This document shows positions 1-8,047 of a stretch of 56,374 bases of DNA, one piece after another; position 1 is the first letter of the stretch; each line of letters opens with the position of its first letter. The position numbers and the translations under genes were made by a program. The stretch comes from Nitrospirae bacterium 13_2_20CM_2_62_8 (GTDB taxonomy: Bacteria; Nitrospirota; Nitrospiria; Nitrospirales; Nitrospiraceae). The stretch is taken from assembly GCA_001914955.1 (NCBI GenBank), contig MNDM01000086.1, forward strand, positions 1 through 56,374, written 5' to 3'. The notes under the pieces were generated by a model. The model saw only the letters and a list, made by a program, of their open reading frames with translations, searched no databases and was not told the DNA's origin.

Positions 1-70
1 ACCGCATTCTTTATGGGTCACGTGTATCCTGCTCATCGGAGTCCTCCCCCCGCAGTCTGGGAATAAAAAA

Positions 71-361
71 TCAGGGCGCCAGGTGCTGGTCCGGCGGCCA
101 CGAGCTCCCCTCATCAAGCAACTCGTCGGGTTCTGATTCCTCTGCCGCTGCATCGGTCCCTGCCGAGCGAGCGTAGTGTTTTGCCCAGGAGAGATAGATG
201 TTTCCACTGTCGCGCATGGCATGGGTCGCCGTCAGCCATTGTGTGAGCGCCTTGGCATCCCCCGCCTGTCGCAGCGCGTCCGCACGCTTTTCAAACGCCT
301 GGTTCAGACGTTCAATCGCGAGGGCCGCGGCGAGAACCGATTGTCGGATCTCCTCGTTCAT
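71..361 (-). CDS. Small acidic-tailed protein of unknown function
   Basis: A 96-residue protein beginning MNEEIRQSVLAAALAIERLN. I do not recognise the family. It is predicted mostly helical with an acidic C-terminal third (EESEPDELLDE) and no signal peptide or membrane segment. The ATG at 361 was chosen because it lies ten bases after the stop of the upstream gene, with a GGAGG about 16 bases ahead. The same frame stays open further upstream inside the neighbour, but that extension is Ser/Arg-rich and looks like shadow sequence. It is probably co-transcribed with the FHA-like gene. A run of T follows the stop on the transcribed strand, without a convincing stem. Confidence 0.6.
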   Translation of the reverse strand: MNEEIRQSVLAAALAIERLNQAFEKRADALRQAGDAKALTQWLTATHAMRDSGNIYLSWAKHYARSAGTDAAAEESEPDELLDEGSSWPPDQHLAP

Positions 362-371
362 ACCGGTCCCG

Positions 372-1208
372 TTATGTCCTCCGAGCGCTTCCGGCCCCCG
401 TGAGAAGGAGCGAATCGACCACTGCGCTGAAGAAGCTGGTTTCAAAATTTTGGTGCGAGTGCAAGAATTTTTCCAACACGAAGCGACCTCGCTTGACGAT
501 ATTCTTGTGCTCTCCGGGGTCGGTGCTTCGGAGGAAGGCTTCCGCGAGCTGTTCATACCGGGTCAACCCGTCTCTGGTAAGGAGGTCGATGCGGCTGCCG
601 TTCAAGGTATTATGGTCCTCCACACCAACCTCATCACCGGATAACGTGATCGTCACCTGCTTCTTGTCGATATATCTGCCTTCGACCTGCAGGTAATTAA
701 CTTCCCCGGCCTCCGGGGGACGACTTCCGATCATATAGACGCCGTCTCGAAGACGTCGCGTGAGGCTGAAATCTCTTCCGATCGTGGTATCCCGGATGGT
801 CACCATCCACACCGCAGCCAGGTTGTCCCGGACGAAGAACAGGGAAAGAACACCGATATTCAGACGGAAAATCGGGGATCGGAAGCCATAGAGCGTGTTC
901 CCCATCCCTCCGAGAAAGGCGTGCTCGATGTTCTTTTCCTCTTTGTCAAAGAACAGCCGCGCTTTGAACGATCCAGCACCGATTTCGACGGCGTGGCCCG
1001 CCTCGACGAGCTTGCGCAAACCGGTCGTCATCTCCTCGATGGCTTGAGACTTCTTCTGCGGATCTTTGGCGGCCTGAGGAGTGAGGGACCGGGCCACCTC
1101 TTCGGCCGTGTAGGTGCGATGTGGTTCGGCTTGGAGAAATTTTAGCACGGGATCCTTCTGCTCGGATGCGGCCGGCCGAGAAGTGTGCGGCTCAGCGGTG
1201 TGTGCCAT
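372..1208 (-). CDS. Hypothetical protein with possible FHA-like domain
   Basis: About 278 residues. The first ~90 residues resemble a winged-helix or coiled region (TYTAEEVARSL, then an Lys/Glu-rich helix). A later stretch reading IGSRP ... YIDKKQVTITL ... VEDHNTLNGSRIDLL resembles the strand-and-loop pattern of a forkhead-associated (FHA) phosphothreonine-binding fold. The canonical Arg and Ser of the binding face are not clearly present, so this is tentative. The ATG at 1208 follows a GGAG only three bases away; an in-frame GTG at 1217 is the alternative. It lies just after the terminator of the oxidoreductase operon, so its expression may depend on read-through. The function is unknown. 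Confidence 0.6.
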   Translation of the reverse strand: MAHTAEPHTSRPAASEQKDPVLKFLQAEPHRTYTAEEVARSLTPQAAKDPQKKSQAIEEMTTGLRKLVEAGHAVEIGAGSFKARLFFDKEEKNIEHAFLGGMGNTLYGFRSPIFRLNIGVLSLFFVRDNLAAVWMVTIRDTTIGRDFSLTRRLRDGVYMIGSRPPEAGEVNYLQVEGRYIDKKQVTITLSGDEVGVEDHNTLNGSRIDLLTRDGLTRYEQLAEAFLRSTDPGEHKNIVKRGRFVLEKFLHSHQNFETSFFSAVVDSLLLTGAGSARRT

Positions 1209-1235
1209 ACTCTCCACGCGTGAAGGACCAGGAAT

Positions 1236-1266
1236 AAAAAACCCCCATCGCGAGCAGGCATGGGGG
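1236..1266 (-). terminator. Rho-independent terminator of the oxidoreductase operon
   Basis: On the minus strand a seven-base perfect stem (CCCCCAT at 1242-1248 pairing with ATGGGGG at 1260-1266, plus-strand letters) with an 11-base loop is followed by six T. It begins about 20 bases after the stop of the delta subunit gene. Confidence 0.85.
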
Positions 1267-1287
1267 CTTGGTGTCGCTGGCGGGAAG

Positions 1288-1575
1288 TTAGCCTTGGTAG
1301 GCCTGGCCCAAGGCCGCTGCCTCTGCCTTTTGCTTGTCCAACATGATCTCGCCCGTGGCTCCGTTGACGGGGGCCATCAGGATGGCCTGGTGTTTGGCGG
1401 CGTTGCAGACGACCACGCACAGCTCGCAGCCCTTGCATCGGTCCACGACGACGAACGCCTTCATCTTCCGGGTGTCCAGCCGGATGCAGTCAGCCTCCGG
1501 ACAGAACATGATGCAGAGCCGACAGCCCTTCTGCGCGACGCATTTCTCGTCTTCCACGAACGCGACGTTATACAT
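1288..1575 (-). CDS. 2-oxoacid:ferredoxin oxidoreductase, delta (ferredoxin) subunit
   Basis: A 95-residue protein with two [4Fe-4S] motifs: C-x5-C-x2-C-x3-CP (CVAQKGCRLCIMFCPE) and C-x2-C-x2-C-x3-C (CKGCELCVVVC). This is the ferredoxin-like electron-transfer subunit of a 2-oxoacid:ferredoxin oxidoreductase, passing electrons between the thiamine centre of the beta subunit and soluble ferredoxin. The start at MYNVAF was preferred over an in-frame upstream extension because that extension is Arg/Ser-rich shadow sequence overlapping the gamma gene. It is the last gene of the five-gene operon and is closed by the terminator at 1236-1266. No family symbol is given because pyruvate and 2-oxoglutarate forms cannot be told apart here. 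Confidence 0.9.
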   Translation of the reverse strand: MYNVAFVEDEKCVAQKGCRLCIMFCPEADCIRLDTRKMKAFVVVDRCKGCELCVVVCNAAKHQAILMAPVNGATGEIMLDKQKAEAAALGQAYQG

Positions 1576-1594
1576 TCGGCTTGATTCCCCTCTG

Positions 1595-2278
1595 TTACAC
1601 CGCGACCGCCAGCTTCTCACTCTCGGCCCAAGCAGCCGCCAACTCGTAGGATTTCCTGATCGTGGCCATGTTCTTCGCGAGCAACTGCTCCTTCTTGGCA
1701 AACTTCTTCTTGATCGCTTCATCCAGTGAGGCCGTTCCTCCGGAGGCGACAAACTTCTTTCCAAAGCGTTCCTGGATGGCCAGGTCTAAGCTCTCAAGCG
1801 TCACCACCTTGGAGATGCCGGCTACCGCTCCGATCATGGCCATGTTGGAGGAGAGCTCGGTGCCCGCGATCTCGATGGCGAGGGAGGTCCCATCAAAGGT
1901 ATAGACCGATACATTGAGGTTGGCCAGATACGCCTTGTCTTCCTCGGAGAGAAGCTCCGAATTCGAGTTAATGATCAGAACCCCGCCCTTCTTAATCCCC
2001 GAATAGAAGGGCGCAGTATAGCTTTTCTGTAACGTGATGACCTGAGGGTGGAACACCATAATAATGTCCGGGTACACGAGCTCGCCCCGATCATAAATGC
2101 GCTCCGAGCCGATCCGGCAATAACTCTCCGCAGGGGCCATCCGTTTTTCGGCGCCAAAGAACGGGTTCGAGATTGAAAACTTCCCATCCTTATTTGCCGC
2201 CATGGCCATCACGTGGGCTGCCGTGACCGCACCCTGACCGCCCAGTCCGGACATCCGAATATTCGTGCGCTTCCTCAT
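1595..2278 (-). CDS. 2-oxoacid:ferredoxin oxidoreductase, gamma subunit
   Basis: A 227-residue protein with the gamma-domain signature near the N-terminus (RMSGLGGQGAVTAAHVMA) and the AESYCRIG-type segment that follows in this family. The gamma subunit packs against the alpha/beta catalytic core and may help in CoA handling. The ATG at 2278 has a GAGGGAAG site about seven bases upstream. It sits between the beta and delta genes with short gaps, so co-transcription is very likely. Length and motif order fit the separate gamma subunits of four- and five-subunit enzymes. Confidence 0.9.
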   Translation of the reverse strand: MRKRTNIRMSGLGGQGAVTAAHVMAMAANKDGKFSISNPFFGAEKRMAPAESYCRIGSERIYDRGELVYPDIIMVFHPQVITLQKSYTAPFYSGIKKGGVLIINSNSELLSEEDKAYLANLNVSVYTFDGTSLAIEIAGTELSSNMAMIGAVAGISKVVTLESLDLAIQERFGKKFVASGGTASLDEAIKKKFAKKEQLLAKNMATIRKSYELAAAWAESEKLAVAV

Positions 2279-2321
2279 GTCTTCCCTCGTCTATGAGTGG
2301 TGGGCCCTTCCAGCAACAGGG

Positions 2322-3212
2322 TCAGGCCTCTATCGCCGTGGCTGCCGTCTGTTTATCCTTGGCTTCCAAGTCCGCCAAGAACTGCTTCGCCGAATCCGTG
2401 ACGTACTCGTAATACCGGAACCGCTCCCCAGGCTTCTCGGAGTCCCGCATCTCCTGGAGGCCCTCCATGCTGTTCTTTCCGATTTCGAGAATGCACGGGG
2501 TGTACAGCTGCAGGTAGGTCGGTCCGATTTCCCGTGCGATCAGCACGGCGTTCCGGATGACCTTCTCGACCAGGTTTGGCTTACTCACGGTGCAGTTGAC
2601 CACGTAGGCGCACCCGGATTCGCGAGCGATCTCCGGCAGCCTGACTTTGTCGAACGTCTTGCCCACCGGGGCCATCTTGGCCACGAAGCCCTTTCGCATC
2701 AGGCCGGATTCCTGTCCACCGGTGTTGGCATAGAGTTCATTGTCGAAACAGATGGTGGTGAATTTCTCCTGCCGGAACCAGGCCTGGAGCGTCATGTCCA
2801 GGCCAATGTCCACGGTCGCCCCGTCACCGGCCAGAACGACCACATCCTTGATTCGACCGGGAAACCGGACGCTGAGGGCGCGCTTCAGTCCGCTCGCGAC
2901 GGCATTCTGGTTTCCGAAGAGGGAGTGGATGTTGTGCACCGCCACCATCGGAAAGACCAGACTGGTGCAGCCGGTCGAGCCCACCATCACGGTGTCTTCC
3001 GGGTTAGGGAGGGAGGCCAGGATGTACCGGAATGCCATGGATTCAGGGCATCCGGCACAGAGCGAGTGACTCTCAATGAGCTCCTTGCTTTGCCCGATGT
3101 CCTTCCAACCACGTCCCTCTTTCCCGTAGGTGGCCTGCTCCACCAGATCACGATACTCGGGGGGCATGATGTCATAAAACTCCGGGCAGATCTGAATCTT
3201 CTCTTTGCTCAT
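2322..3212 (-). CDS. 2-oxoacid:ferredoxin oxidoreductase, beta (thiamine-binding) subunit
   Basis: About 296 residues. The thiamine diphosphate/Mg motif is visible as GDGATVDIG followed some 20 residues later by DNELYANTGGQ. Cysteines in CAGCPES, in STGCTS and in VVNCTV are placed like those that hold the proximal [4Fe-4S] cluster in this family. The subunit catalyses oxidative decarboxylation, or in the reductive TCA cycle the reverse carboxylation, of pyruvate or 2-oxoglutarate. The ATG at 3212 is preceded by AAAGGAG at good spacing; the open frame extends 16 codons upstream without support. Residues alone do not fix which 2-oxoacid is used. Confidence 0.92.
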   Translation of the reverse strand: MSKEKIQICPEFYDIMPPEYRDLVEQATYGKEGRGWKDIGQSKELIESHSLCAGCPESMAFRYILASLPNPEDTVMVGSTGCTSLVFPMVAVHNIHSLFGNQNAVASGLKRALSVRFPGRIKDVVVLAGDGATVDIGLDMTLQAWFRQEKFTTICFDNELYANTGGQESGLMRKGFVAKMAPVGKTFDKVRLPEIARESGCAYVVNCTVSKPNLVEKVIRNAVLIAREIGPTYLQLYTPCILEIGKNSMEGLQEMRDSEKPGERFRYYEYVTDSAKQFLADLEAKDKQTAATAIEA

Positions 3213-3240
3213 GCTCGCTCTCCTTTCAGGCGTTTGAGGC

Positions 3241-4467
3241 TCAACTTCCTCGCCCAGCAAGGGTCGTCACATGTCGGCCCAGAGCTTTCTGGATCGCTTC
3301 CACGATGACTTCCGCCGGCATCGTCATGCCCCCTGCGACATGGGGTCCGGCAATCACCCGGTGGTTATCGGGAATGGTTGCTTTGACTTCTTGGGCCAGC
3401 CACCCGATCACGTTGAACTCCGGCACGAAAATATGCTTCGCATTCTTGGTGGCTTCACGGATTTCCTGACCAGGCCACGGCCGGAGGGTCTTGACCTTGA
3501 CCAGCCCGACCCGTATCCCCTCATCTTCCAGCAGCCGAATCGCCTCTCGTCCCTGCGAGACAGCGGTGCCCGATGCCACGATGAGGATCTCAGCATCCGT
3601 GTTTTCGGCCTCGATCAGTCCACCGATCATGGGAATGGTGTGTTTGCGGGATCGTTCACAGGCCCCTCGGGTTTCCTCTTGCCAGGACGCGTGGGTCATA
3701 TAACTGATGTAGTTGGACTTCATGACAAAAGGATCTCGCATCATCCGGACCGGCGGCGTCTCCATGTCCATGCAGGGAACCGGCGAGCGGTAGGGGTCAT
3801 ACGGCGGCAGACACATCTCCGGCGGCGTGAGCAGCACCGTGTCCTTTGTGTGTGTGACAAAGAAACCGTCACAGCAGACGGCGATGGGCAGGTGCACGTC
3901 CGGTTGCTCCGCGACGATATACCCTTTGAGGATCCAGTCAAAAAAGTCCTGCGCGGTCTCGGCATGCCACACCAGCATCCCCGTCCCCAGCAGGAAGTAC
4001 ATCTCCAGGGTATCGGGTTGAATGCTCAGGGGTGAGTTGATTCCCCGGCAGGTGACGATCACCTGGATGGGCAACCGGGACCCCACCCACATCGGAAAGT
4101 TCTCGAACGCCCGCATCGTGCCAGGTCCGGCGGTGGTGGTGAAGACACGAGCCCCACCGAAGGCCGCCCCGGCGCACTGGCCCATCACCGCGAACTCGCT
4201 CTCCCCGCGCATGTAATCAGCCACATACCCTTCCGCATAGAGCTCCCCGATCAAGGCTGCCGCTTCACTCTGGGGGGTGATGGGATAGGCCACCATGACG
4301 TCCACGCTGGCTCGACGGATGGCCTCTTTGATGACCTCGCTGCCCGTGAAAAACGCCGGCGTCCGTGGTGCCTCGAAGAACAGGTGTTGGGGGTCCGTGT
4401 AGGTCTGCCCTTTCTTGTTCTGCTTCCCGATCAGACTTCGCTGGACTTCCGAGAGCTCGTTTGCCAT
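3241..4467 (-). CDS. 2-oxoacid:ferredoxin oxidoreductase, alpha subunit
   Basis: A 408-residue alpha subunit. After a ~35-residue lead the family pattern starts: FFTGSEVIKEAIRRA, then YPITPQSEAA with the conserved Glu of the pyrimidine-binding domain, then the RGESEFA and TTTAGPG segments. The C-terminal third (residues ~285-390) has the transketolase C-terminal-like domain II, including ILIVASGTAVSQGREA. Together with beta it forms the thiamine active site. The ATG has GGAGG six bases upstream and follows the epsilon gene stop by two bases, indicating tight coupling. The enzyme is a hallmark of reductive TCA carbon fixation but also occurs in heterotrophs. Confidence 0.92.
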   Translation of the reverse strand: MANELSEVQRSLIGKQNKKGQTYTDPQHLFFEAPRTPAFFTGSEVIKEAIRRASVDVMVAYPITPQSEAAALIGELYAEGYVADYMRGESEFAVMGQCAGAAFGGARVFTTTAGPGTMRAFENFPMWVGSRLPIQVIVTCRGINSPLSIQPDTLEMYFLLGTGMLVWHAETAQDFFDWILKGYIVAEQPDVHLPIAVCCDGFFVTHTKDTVLLTPPEMCLPPYDPYRSPVPCMDMETPPVRMMRDPFVMKSNYISYMTHASWQEETRGACERSRKHTIPMIGGLIEAENTDAEILIVASGTAVSQGREAIRLLEDEGIRVGLVKVKTLRPWPGQEIREATKNAKHIFVPEFNVIGWLAQEVKATIPDNHRVIAGPHVAGGMTMPAEVIVEAIQKALGRHVTTLAGRGS

Positions 4468-4469
4468 GG

Positions 4470-5129
4470 TTAGCCTCCGTCGGCCAATTTTACAAAGACG
4501 TTGTCACTGTACCGATGCCCACCGTCACCGCTCGTCTTCTCGTCAACCGGTCTGACAAACGGGACACCCTTGAGTTTACTCACCCATTCCGCCAACCTGA
4601 GGATTTTCTCGGCCGTGGCATCTCGAAATGACAGCATGGCATCCTCATGGCCAGCTTGGGCACACATGGCAATCGTAAAACAGTCCGTCCCGCCTCGAAT
4701 AATTTTCAGCGAAAGATTGGCCTGATGACAGTGCACCCCCACGAACAGGCATACATCCTCCTTGTTGTGCCAGATGGTGAGATTGGGGTGATTGGGGTTG
4801 ATCTCCACGTCCGGATTGATCTTCGGATACTTCGGTCGGTAATCCGGCATCGGAATAATGCGGGCCGGGATACACTCCGCCAGGATCTTAATGGCCTTGG
4901 CTTTTTTGGCTGCTTTCTCATTCCAATTCCAGAGGACCAACGGTCCGGGATGAAGCGTGGGGTTTTTGGCATCCAAGAGCTTCCGAGCGGCGTACTCCAT
5001 CGCCTTCTCTTCCGGAACAATCACCCCTTCAATATGGGCTTCTCCCGGTTCCGGAAGCACAATGCCCATCCTGGCTGCCGAGGGTGTAAAATAAGCCTCT
5101 GGTCCCGGCACCACACGATAGTCAGTCAT
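4470..5129 (-). CDS. 2-oxoacid:ferredoxin oxidoreductase, epsilon-type fifth subunit
   Basis: About 219 residues, first gene of the operon. It lacks the common oxidoreductase domains but fits the extra subunit known from five-subunit enzymes of Hydrogenobacter/Aquifex type; this assignment rests mostly on position. Visible features are a central Pro-rich segment (PKYPKINPDVEINPNHPN) and clustered Cys/His (VGVHCHQANLS, GTDCFTIAMCAQAGHED) that could bind metal. The ATG at 5129 was chosen because a GAGGGGG lies about 11 bases upstream; a TTG at 5213 would add 28 residues. The promoter at 5329-5358 leaves a leader of roughly 190 bases. Confidence 0.72.
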   Translation of the reverse strand: MTDYRVVPGPEAYFTPSAARMGIVLPEPGEAHIEGVIVPEEKAMEYAARKLLDAKNPTLHPGPLVLWNWNEKAAKKAKAIKILAECIPARIIPMPDYRPKYPKINPDVEINPNHPNLTIWHNKEDVCLFVGVHCHQANLSLKIIRGGTDCFTIAMCAQAGHEDAMLSFRDATAEKILRLAEWVSKLKGVPFVRPVDEKTSGDGGHRYSDNVFVKLADGG

Positions 5130-5264
5130 CAGAACCAATGCCCCCTCAGACGATGGCCAACACCCTGTCACGTCAATTACGCTGACTCTAGGCTTCGCTA
5201 CAGTATTTAGCAAGCCGGCAGAAGGCCTACCCCTCGGAGATTATGGTCTAGGGACGTAAAAGCG

Positions 5265-5284
5265 CCTGGGCCTTCCGGGCCCAA
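5265..5284 (-). other. Hairpin in the leader of the oxidoreductase operon
   Basis: TGGGCC at 5267-5272 pairs with GGCCCA at 5278-5283 around a five-base loop. On the transcribed minus strand it is followed four bases later by TTTT. It lies between the promoter and the first gene. It could be a weak attenuator or only a stabilising stem. In the rest of 5130-5440 I see only the promoter. Confidence 0.45.
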
Positions 5285-5328
5285 GTCATTGAGGATATTC
5301 ATGCAATCTCGCGCCGAAGTGACCGCGT

Positions 5329-5358
5329 AGTATAGCGATTCTCTCTTCCGAATGTCAA
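5329..5358 (-). promoter_or_regulatory. Sigma70-type promoter for the oxidoreductase operon
   Basis: Read on the minus strand: TTGACA (5358-5353), an 18-base spacer, then TATACT (5334-5329). This is a perfect -35 and a five-of-six -10. Transcription would start near 5322. Confidence 0.75.
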
Positions 5359-5440
5359 CGACTAACTTCTCTATCCCACCGGCGAAATCCCGTCTTGTCG
5401 GGGAGCTCTGCGGAGCGGCAGAGGGGGGCTGGCGAGGCCG

Positions 5441-6706
5441 TTATCGGACCGCCGCGCAGGCTTCTTCCAGGCCCTGGTCGCAAGCCCGTTCAAAGTCGTC
5501 CTTGGCCAGTCTGCCCTGCATCAGGCGTTGGTAGAGTTGAGCCCGGCGCAGAAGCGCCTGCGCGTTCGACGGGTCAACCCGCACCACGGTCGTCAGATCC
5601 TCGACGGCCGACTCGAGGTCTCCTAATTTCGTATAGATGTGGCTTCGCAGGAGATAGGCTTCCTTCTGCTGTGCCGCCCAGCTCTGGGGGATCTCCGCGT
5701 TCAGCAACTTGTCAAGGGTGGCGAGGGCCTGCCGCCATTGTCGCGCCGCCGTCTGTTTTTTCGCGATCGTCGTAGAGAGAGTGATCAACCGTTCACGTGC
5801 GATGTCGAAGAGCGGATCGAGCTCGAGGACTCGTTCGTAATCCTGAGCCGCTTCCGGCATCTTCCGCTGCCACGTGTGCGCATCGCCTCGCCCCAGCAGC
5901 GCCCACGTGCTGCTCCGGTCAAGGGTCAGAGCCCGATCAAAATCCGAGATCGCCTGGTCGACATAGCCGTTCAGCTCGTCCCGTTTGCTCTTCTTTGAGG
6001 AAGCCAGGGACGCGACCCGCAGGTAGGTCTGACCCCTCACGATATAGGCGTCCACGTTGCGGCCGTCGACGGCGATGGCTTGGGACGCGAGGTCGATCTT
6101 CTCAGGCAGGCTTGTGACCTGCATCGCTGACCGGACCAGGTCACCCGCAGCACGGCGACTTTTCAGGGCGGAGGCCTGCTCCGTCTCGCGGGTGCCGGAC
6201 TCCTGAAGGTGCTTGCGAAGCTGGTCCAATTCGGTCTTGAGTTGTTTGTTCTCCGACTGCAGCTGGCGATGGTGCTCCGCCAGCCGCTCGTCGGACTGCA
6301 GGCGCGCAATCGCCTGCGCCAGCGTGTCGAGGTGGACCGTGGCTCGAATCTTGACGTAAAACACGAGGCGCTCGTCGTCCAGGGACCGCCGCTTTTCCAA
6401 CGTCTCGACCTCCGTCACGGCGGCGGTCAGCGTCCGCACCCCCAAGGAATTCAGGCGAGAGGTTTTGCCGGCGGCCTGTGTTTCGATGTCCTGGGATAAC
6501 GCCTCGATGTAGACTCCCGTCTCTTCAACCGCCTTTCGTTTGGCTCTCAGCAGCGCGTTTTCTTCCGCCCCAGCCAGCGTGTCGGCGTCACCCATCACGT
6601 AACTGGCGTCGGCCACGACCACCTTCACGTTCTCGGCGAACGCCGTGGTGCTCAACAAGGCCGTCATCATCAGCCACGCGGAGGAGACTCGCCATCGCAT
6701 GCTCAT
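5441..6706 (-). CDS. Exported TPR-repeat protein
   Basis: A 421-residue protein with a Sec signal peptide (hydrophobic core WLMMTALLSTTAFA, likely cut after residue 24). Residues ~25-130 resemble the N-terminal domain of periplasmic LPP20/FlgT-like proteins (GAEENALLRAKRKAVEETGVYIEA). A coiled coil follows at ~130-180, then at least three TPR units (AISDFDRALTLD, AAQDYERVLELDP, AVEDLTTVVRVDPSNAQALLRRA). It ends with CDQGLEEACAAVR. It probably acts in the periplasm as a binding scaffold; no partner is evident. No strong ribosome site precedes the ATG, and a second ATG lies two codons in. Confidence 0.8.
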   Translation of the reverse strand: MSMRWRVSSAWLMMTALLSTTAFAENVKVVVADASYVMGDADTLAGAEENALLRAKRKAVEETGVYIEALSQDIETQAAGKTSRLNSLGVRTLTAAVTEVETLEKRRSLDDERLVFYVKIRATVHLDTLAQAIARLQSDERLAEHHRQLQSENKQLKTELDQLRKHLQESGTRETEQASALKSRRAAGDLVRSAMQVTSLPEKIDLASQAIAVDGRNVDAYIVRGQTYLRVASLASSKKSKRDELNGYVDQAISDFDRALTLDRSSTWALLGRGDAHTWQRKMPEAAQDYERVLELDPLFDIARERLITLSTTIAKKQTAARQWRQALATLDKLLNAEIPQSWAAQQKEAYLLRSHIYTKLGDLESAVEDLTTVVRVDPSNAQALLRRAQLYQRLMQGRLAKDDFERACDQGLEEACAAVR

Positions 6707-6835
6707 ACTATATCGCTCATGCCCTGCGCCGGCAATGCGGACTCGAATTGAAGGCGGTGGAGGCTCGAGGTGGAAGGCGGCGATCGCGCTGGCAGAATCA
6801 GCGGGGCGCGTGCGGGTGACGGGGCCGGAATGCCG

Positions 6836-7123
6836 CTACCGGCCGCGATTCTCCTTTGGAAAGACCTGAAGGAACGGGTGGACCTCCACCCGCTCGAAGA
6901 CCCCGTTGACCGTGTAGGGGTCCTCTCTGGCGAACGCCTCCGCGTCTGCGAGCGACTCGGCCTCGATGACGATGAGGCTGCCGGTCTTGTCGATCAGCGG
7001 ACCTGCCAGCACCACCCGCCCTTGAGCGTCCAGCGGTTCCATGCGAGCGAGGTGGGCGGGCCGGTGAAGCTTGCGCTTGGCTTCTCCCTCCGGCCCATCG
7101 AAGCCGAGGATGACGAATTTCAT
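6836..7123 (-). CDS. YciI-family protein
   Basis: A 95-residue protein matching the YciI (YCII-related) fold: the MKFVILGFDG first strand, His24 in HRPAHLARM, GRVVLAGPL, then an Asp in EDPYTVNGVFERVEVHPF. His and Asp at these positions are the usual putative catalytic pair. The family includes small dimeric enzymes and hydrolase-like proteins; the substrate is unknown. The ATG at 7123 was chosen over an in-frame upstream TTG-type extension because homologous sequence begins here. The DUF2203 gene ends 11 bases upstream, so the two are probably co-transcribed. Confidence 0.82.
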   Translation of the reverse strand: MKFVILGFDGPEGEAKRKLHRPAHLARMEPLDAQGRVVLAGPLIDKTGSLIVIEAESLADAEAFAREDPYTVNGVFERVEVHPFLQVFPKENRGR

Positions 7124-7133
7124 GGCCGGCGTC

Positions 7134-7553
7134 TTAGGATTCCTTCTCGCGCTCCAGGGGCTGCCGACCCGAATATCCGCTGTTGACTTCATGCCACCAC
7201 TGGACCTCGGTCTCTCCTAACTTCCAACACAGGTACACGATCCGCCCATCCATTAGATGCGGGAAGTCACAGAGCCCGATCTCGAGATCCTTCACCAGCA
7301 CGCCCAGTTCTTGGATCTCTTGAAGATGCTCGCTGACGAGTTCGAGCGCCATGAGATAATGCGGGCCGGCATAACTGCCCCCTCCTAACTGGGCTTTGGA
7401 ACTGGCTTTTTTGACCTCGTCCTTCGTGCGGAGCAGGACCGCTTTCCCCCGCTTCACGGCGGTCAGGTGTTCTTCAAGCTGGGGGAGCAGGCGGTTGGCC
7501 TCGGAGAGGGTGAAGATTTTCTCTAAGTTCTGTCCTTCTTCTCGGTGCGCCAT
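7134..7553 (-). CDS. DUF2203 family protein
   Basis: A 139-residue protein with the features of DUF2203: a KIFTLSEANRLLPQLEEHL opening, a helical middle, the GVLVKDLEIGLCDFPHL block, then YLCWKLGE and a terminal W-H-E segment (VQWWHEVNSGYSGRQPLE). The family is small, cytoplasmic and uncharacterised. It is first of a pair with the YciI-like gene. Upstream on the minus strand there is a TTGACA at 7590-7585, but no -10 at normal spacing, so the promoter is unclear. The gene is divergent from rho. Confidence 0.8.
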   Translation of the reverse strand: MAHREEGQNLEKIFTLSEANRLLPQLEEHLTAVKRGKAVLLRTKDEVKKASSKAQLGGGSYAGPHYLMALELVSEHLQEIQELGVLVKDLEIGLCDFPHLMDGRIVYLCWKLGETEVQWWHEVNSGYSGRQPLEREKES

Positions 7554-7674
7554 AAACTGTTTACCTGTTTAGCACAAACATGGCTGTCAAGCAACGGTGA
7601 GTTGAGACGGCGCATACGGTTCCCTCTTGCCGGGGCACCCGGAAAAGGCCCACAGTGACATGAGAAAATTGCTA

Positions 7675-7703
7675 TTGACAAAAAAACCATCGACCGATAG
7701 TAT
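7675..7703 (+). promoter_or_regulatory. Sigma70-type promoter for rho
   Basis: TTGACA at 7675-7680, 17 bases, then TAGTAT at 7698-7703 (four of six). An overlapping TATTAT at 7701-7706 is an alternative -10. Transcription would start about 7710, giving a leader of ~340 bases. Confidence 0.65.
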
Positions 7704-7709
7704 TATAGG

Positions 7710-8047
7710 CGTCTTCGCTTTCCGAATCGGCCGAAATTCACTTCCAACCCTGTGTAGCTTCCCGGGGCTGATCTCGAATCAAGCCATCATCTTCTGAAGC
7801 TAGGCAGTCGGACAGAGGGGGAGCGTTTCCCCGTGACTGAGGTAGCGACCGACTATCACGTGATGGAAGCGCCAGAGCGGCAGTGAACAACAGTAACCAA
7901 TAGTCCTTCGCGGGCCACCTCTCCTGACAGGCATATTCACCTTCACCAGTTCGTCCATGTTCGACATCAACTGTACTGTCGCTCGTCACGACTTCGGACC
8001 CAGAGGGGCCCGTTGAGTCGGCGAGCCTCGTGTCAAGGGAGACGACC
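7710..8047 (+). other. Long untranslated leader of rho
   Basis: No protein gene is supported here. The stretch contains a short GGGG...CCCC stem near 7818-7832 and two tiny open frames: a 17-codon frame starting GTG at 7833 after a GAGGGGG, and a 19-codon ATG frame near 7957. Rho leaders in other bacteria are used for autoregulation by premature termination; this leader could do the same, but nothing in it proves so. Confidence 0.4.

Noticed and set aside
6707-6835. TATAGT next to the TPR-protein start as a promoter
   Set aside because: It touches the start codon and would put transcription start inside the gene; no -35 is seen.
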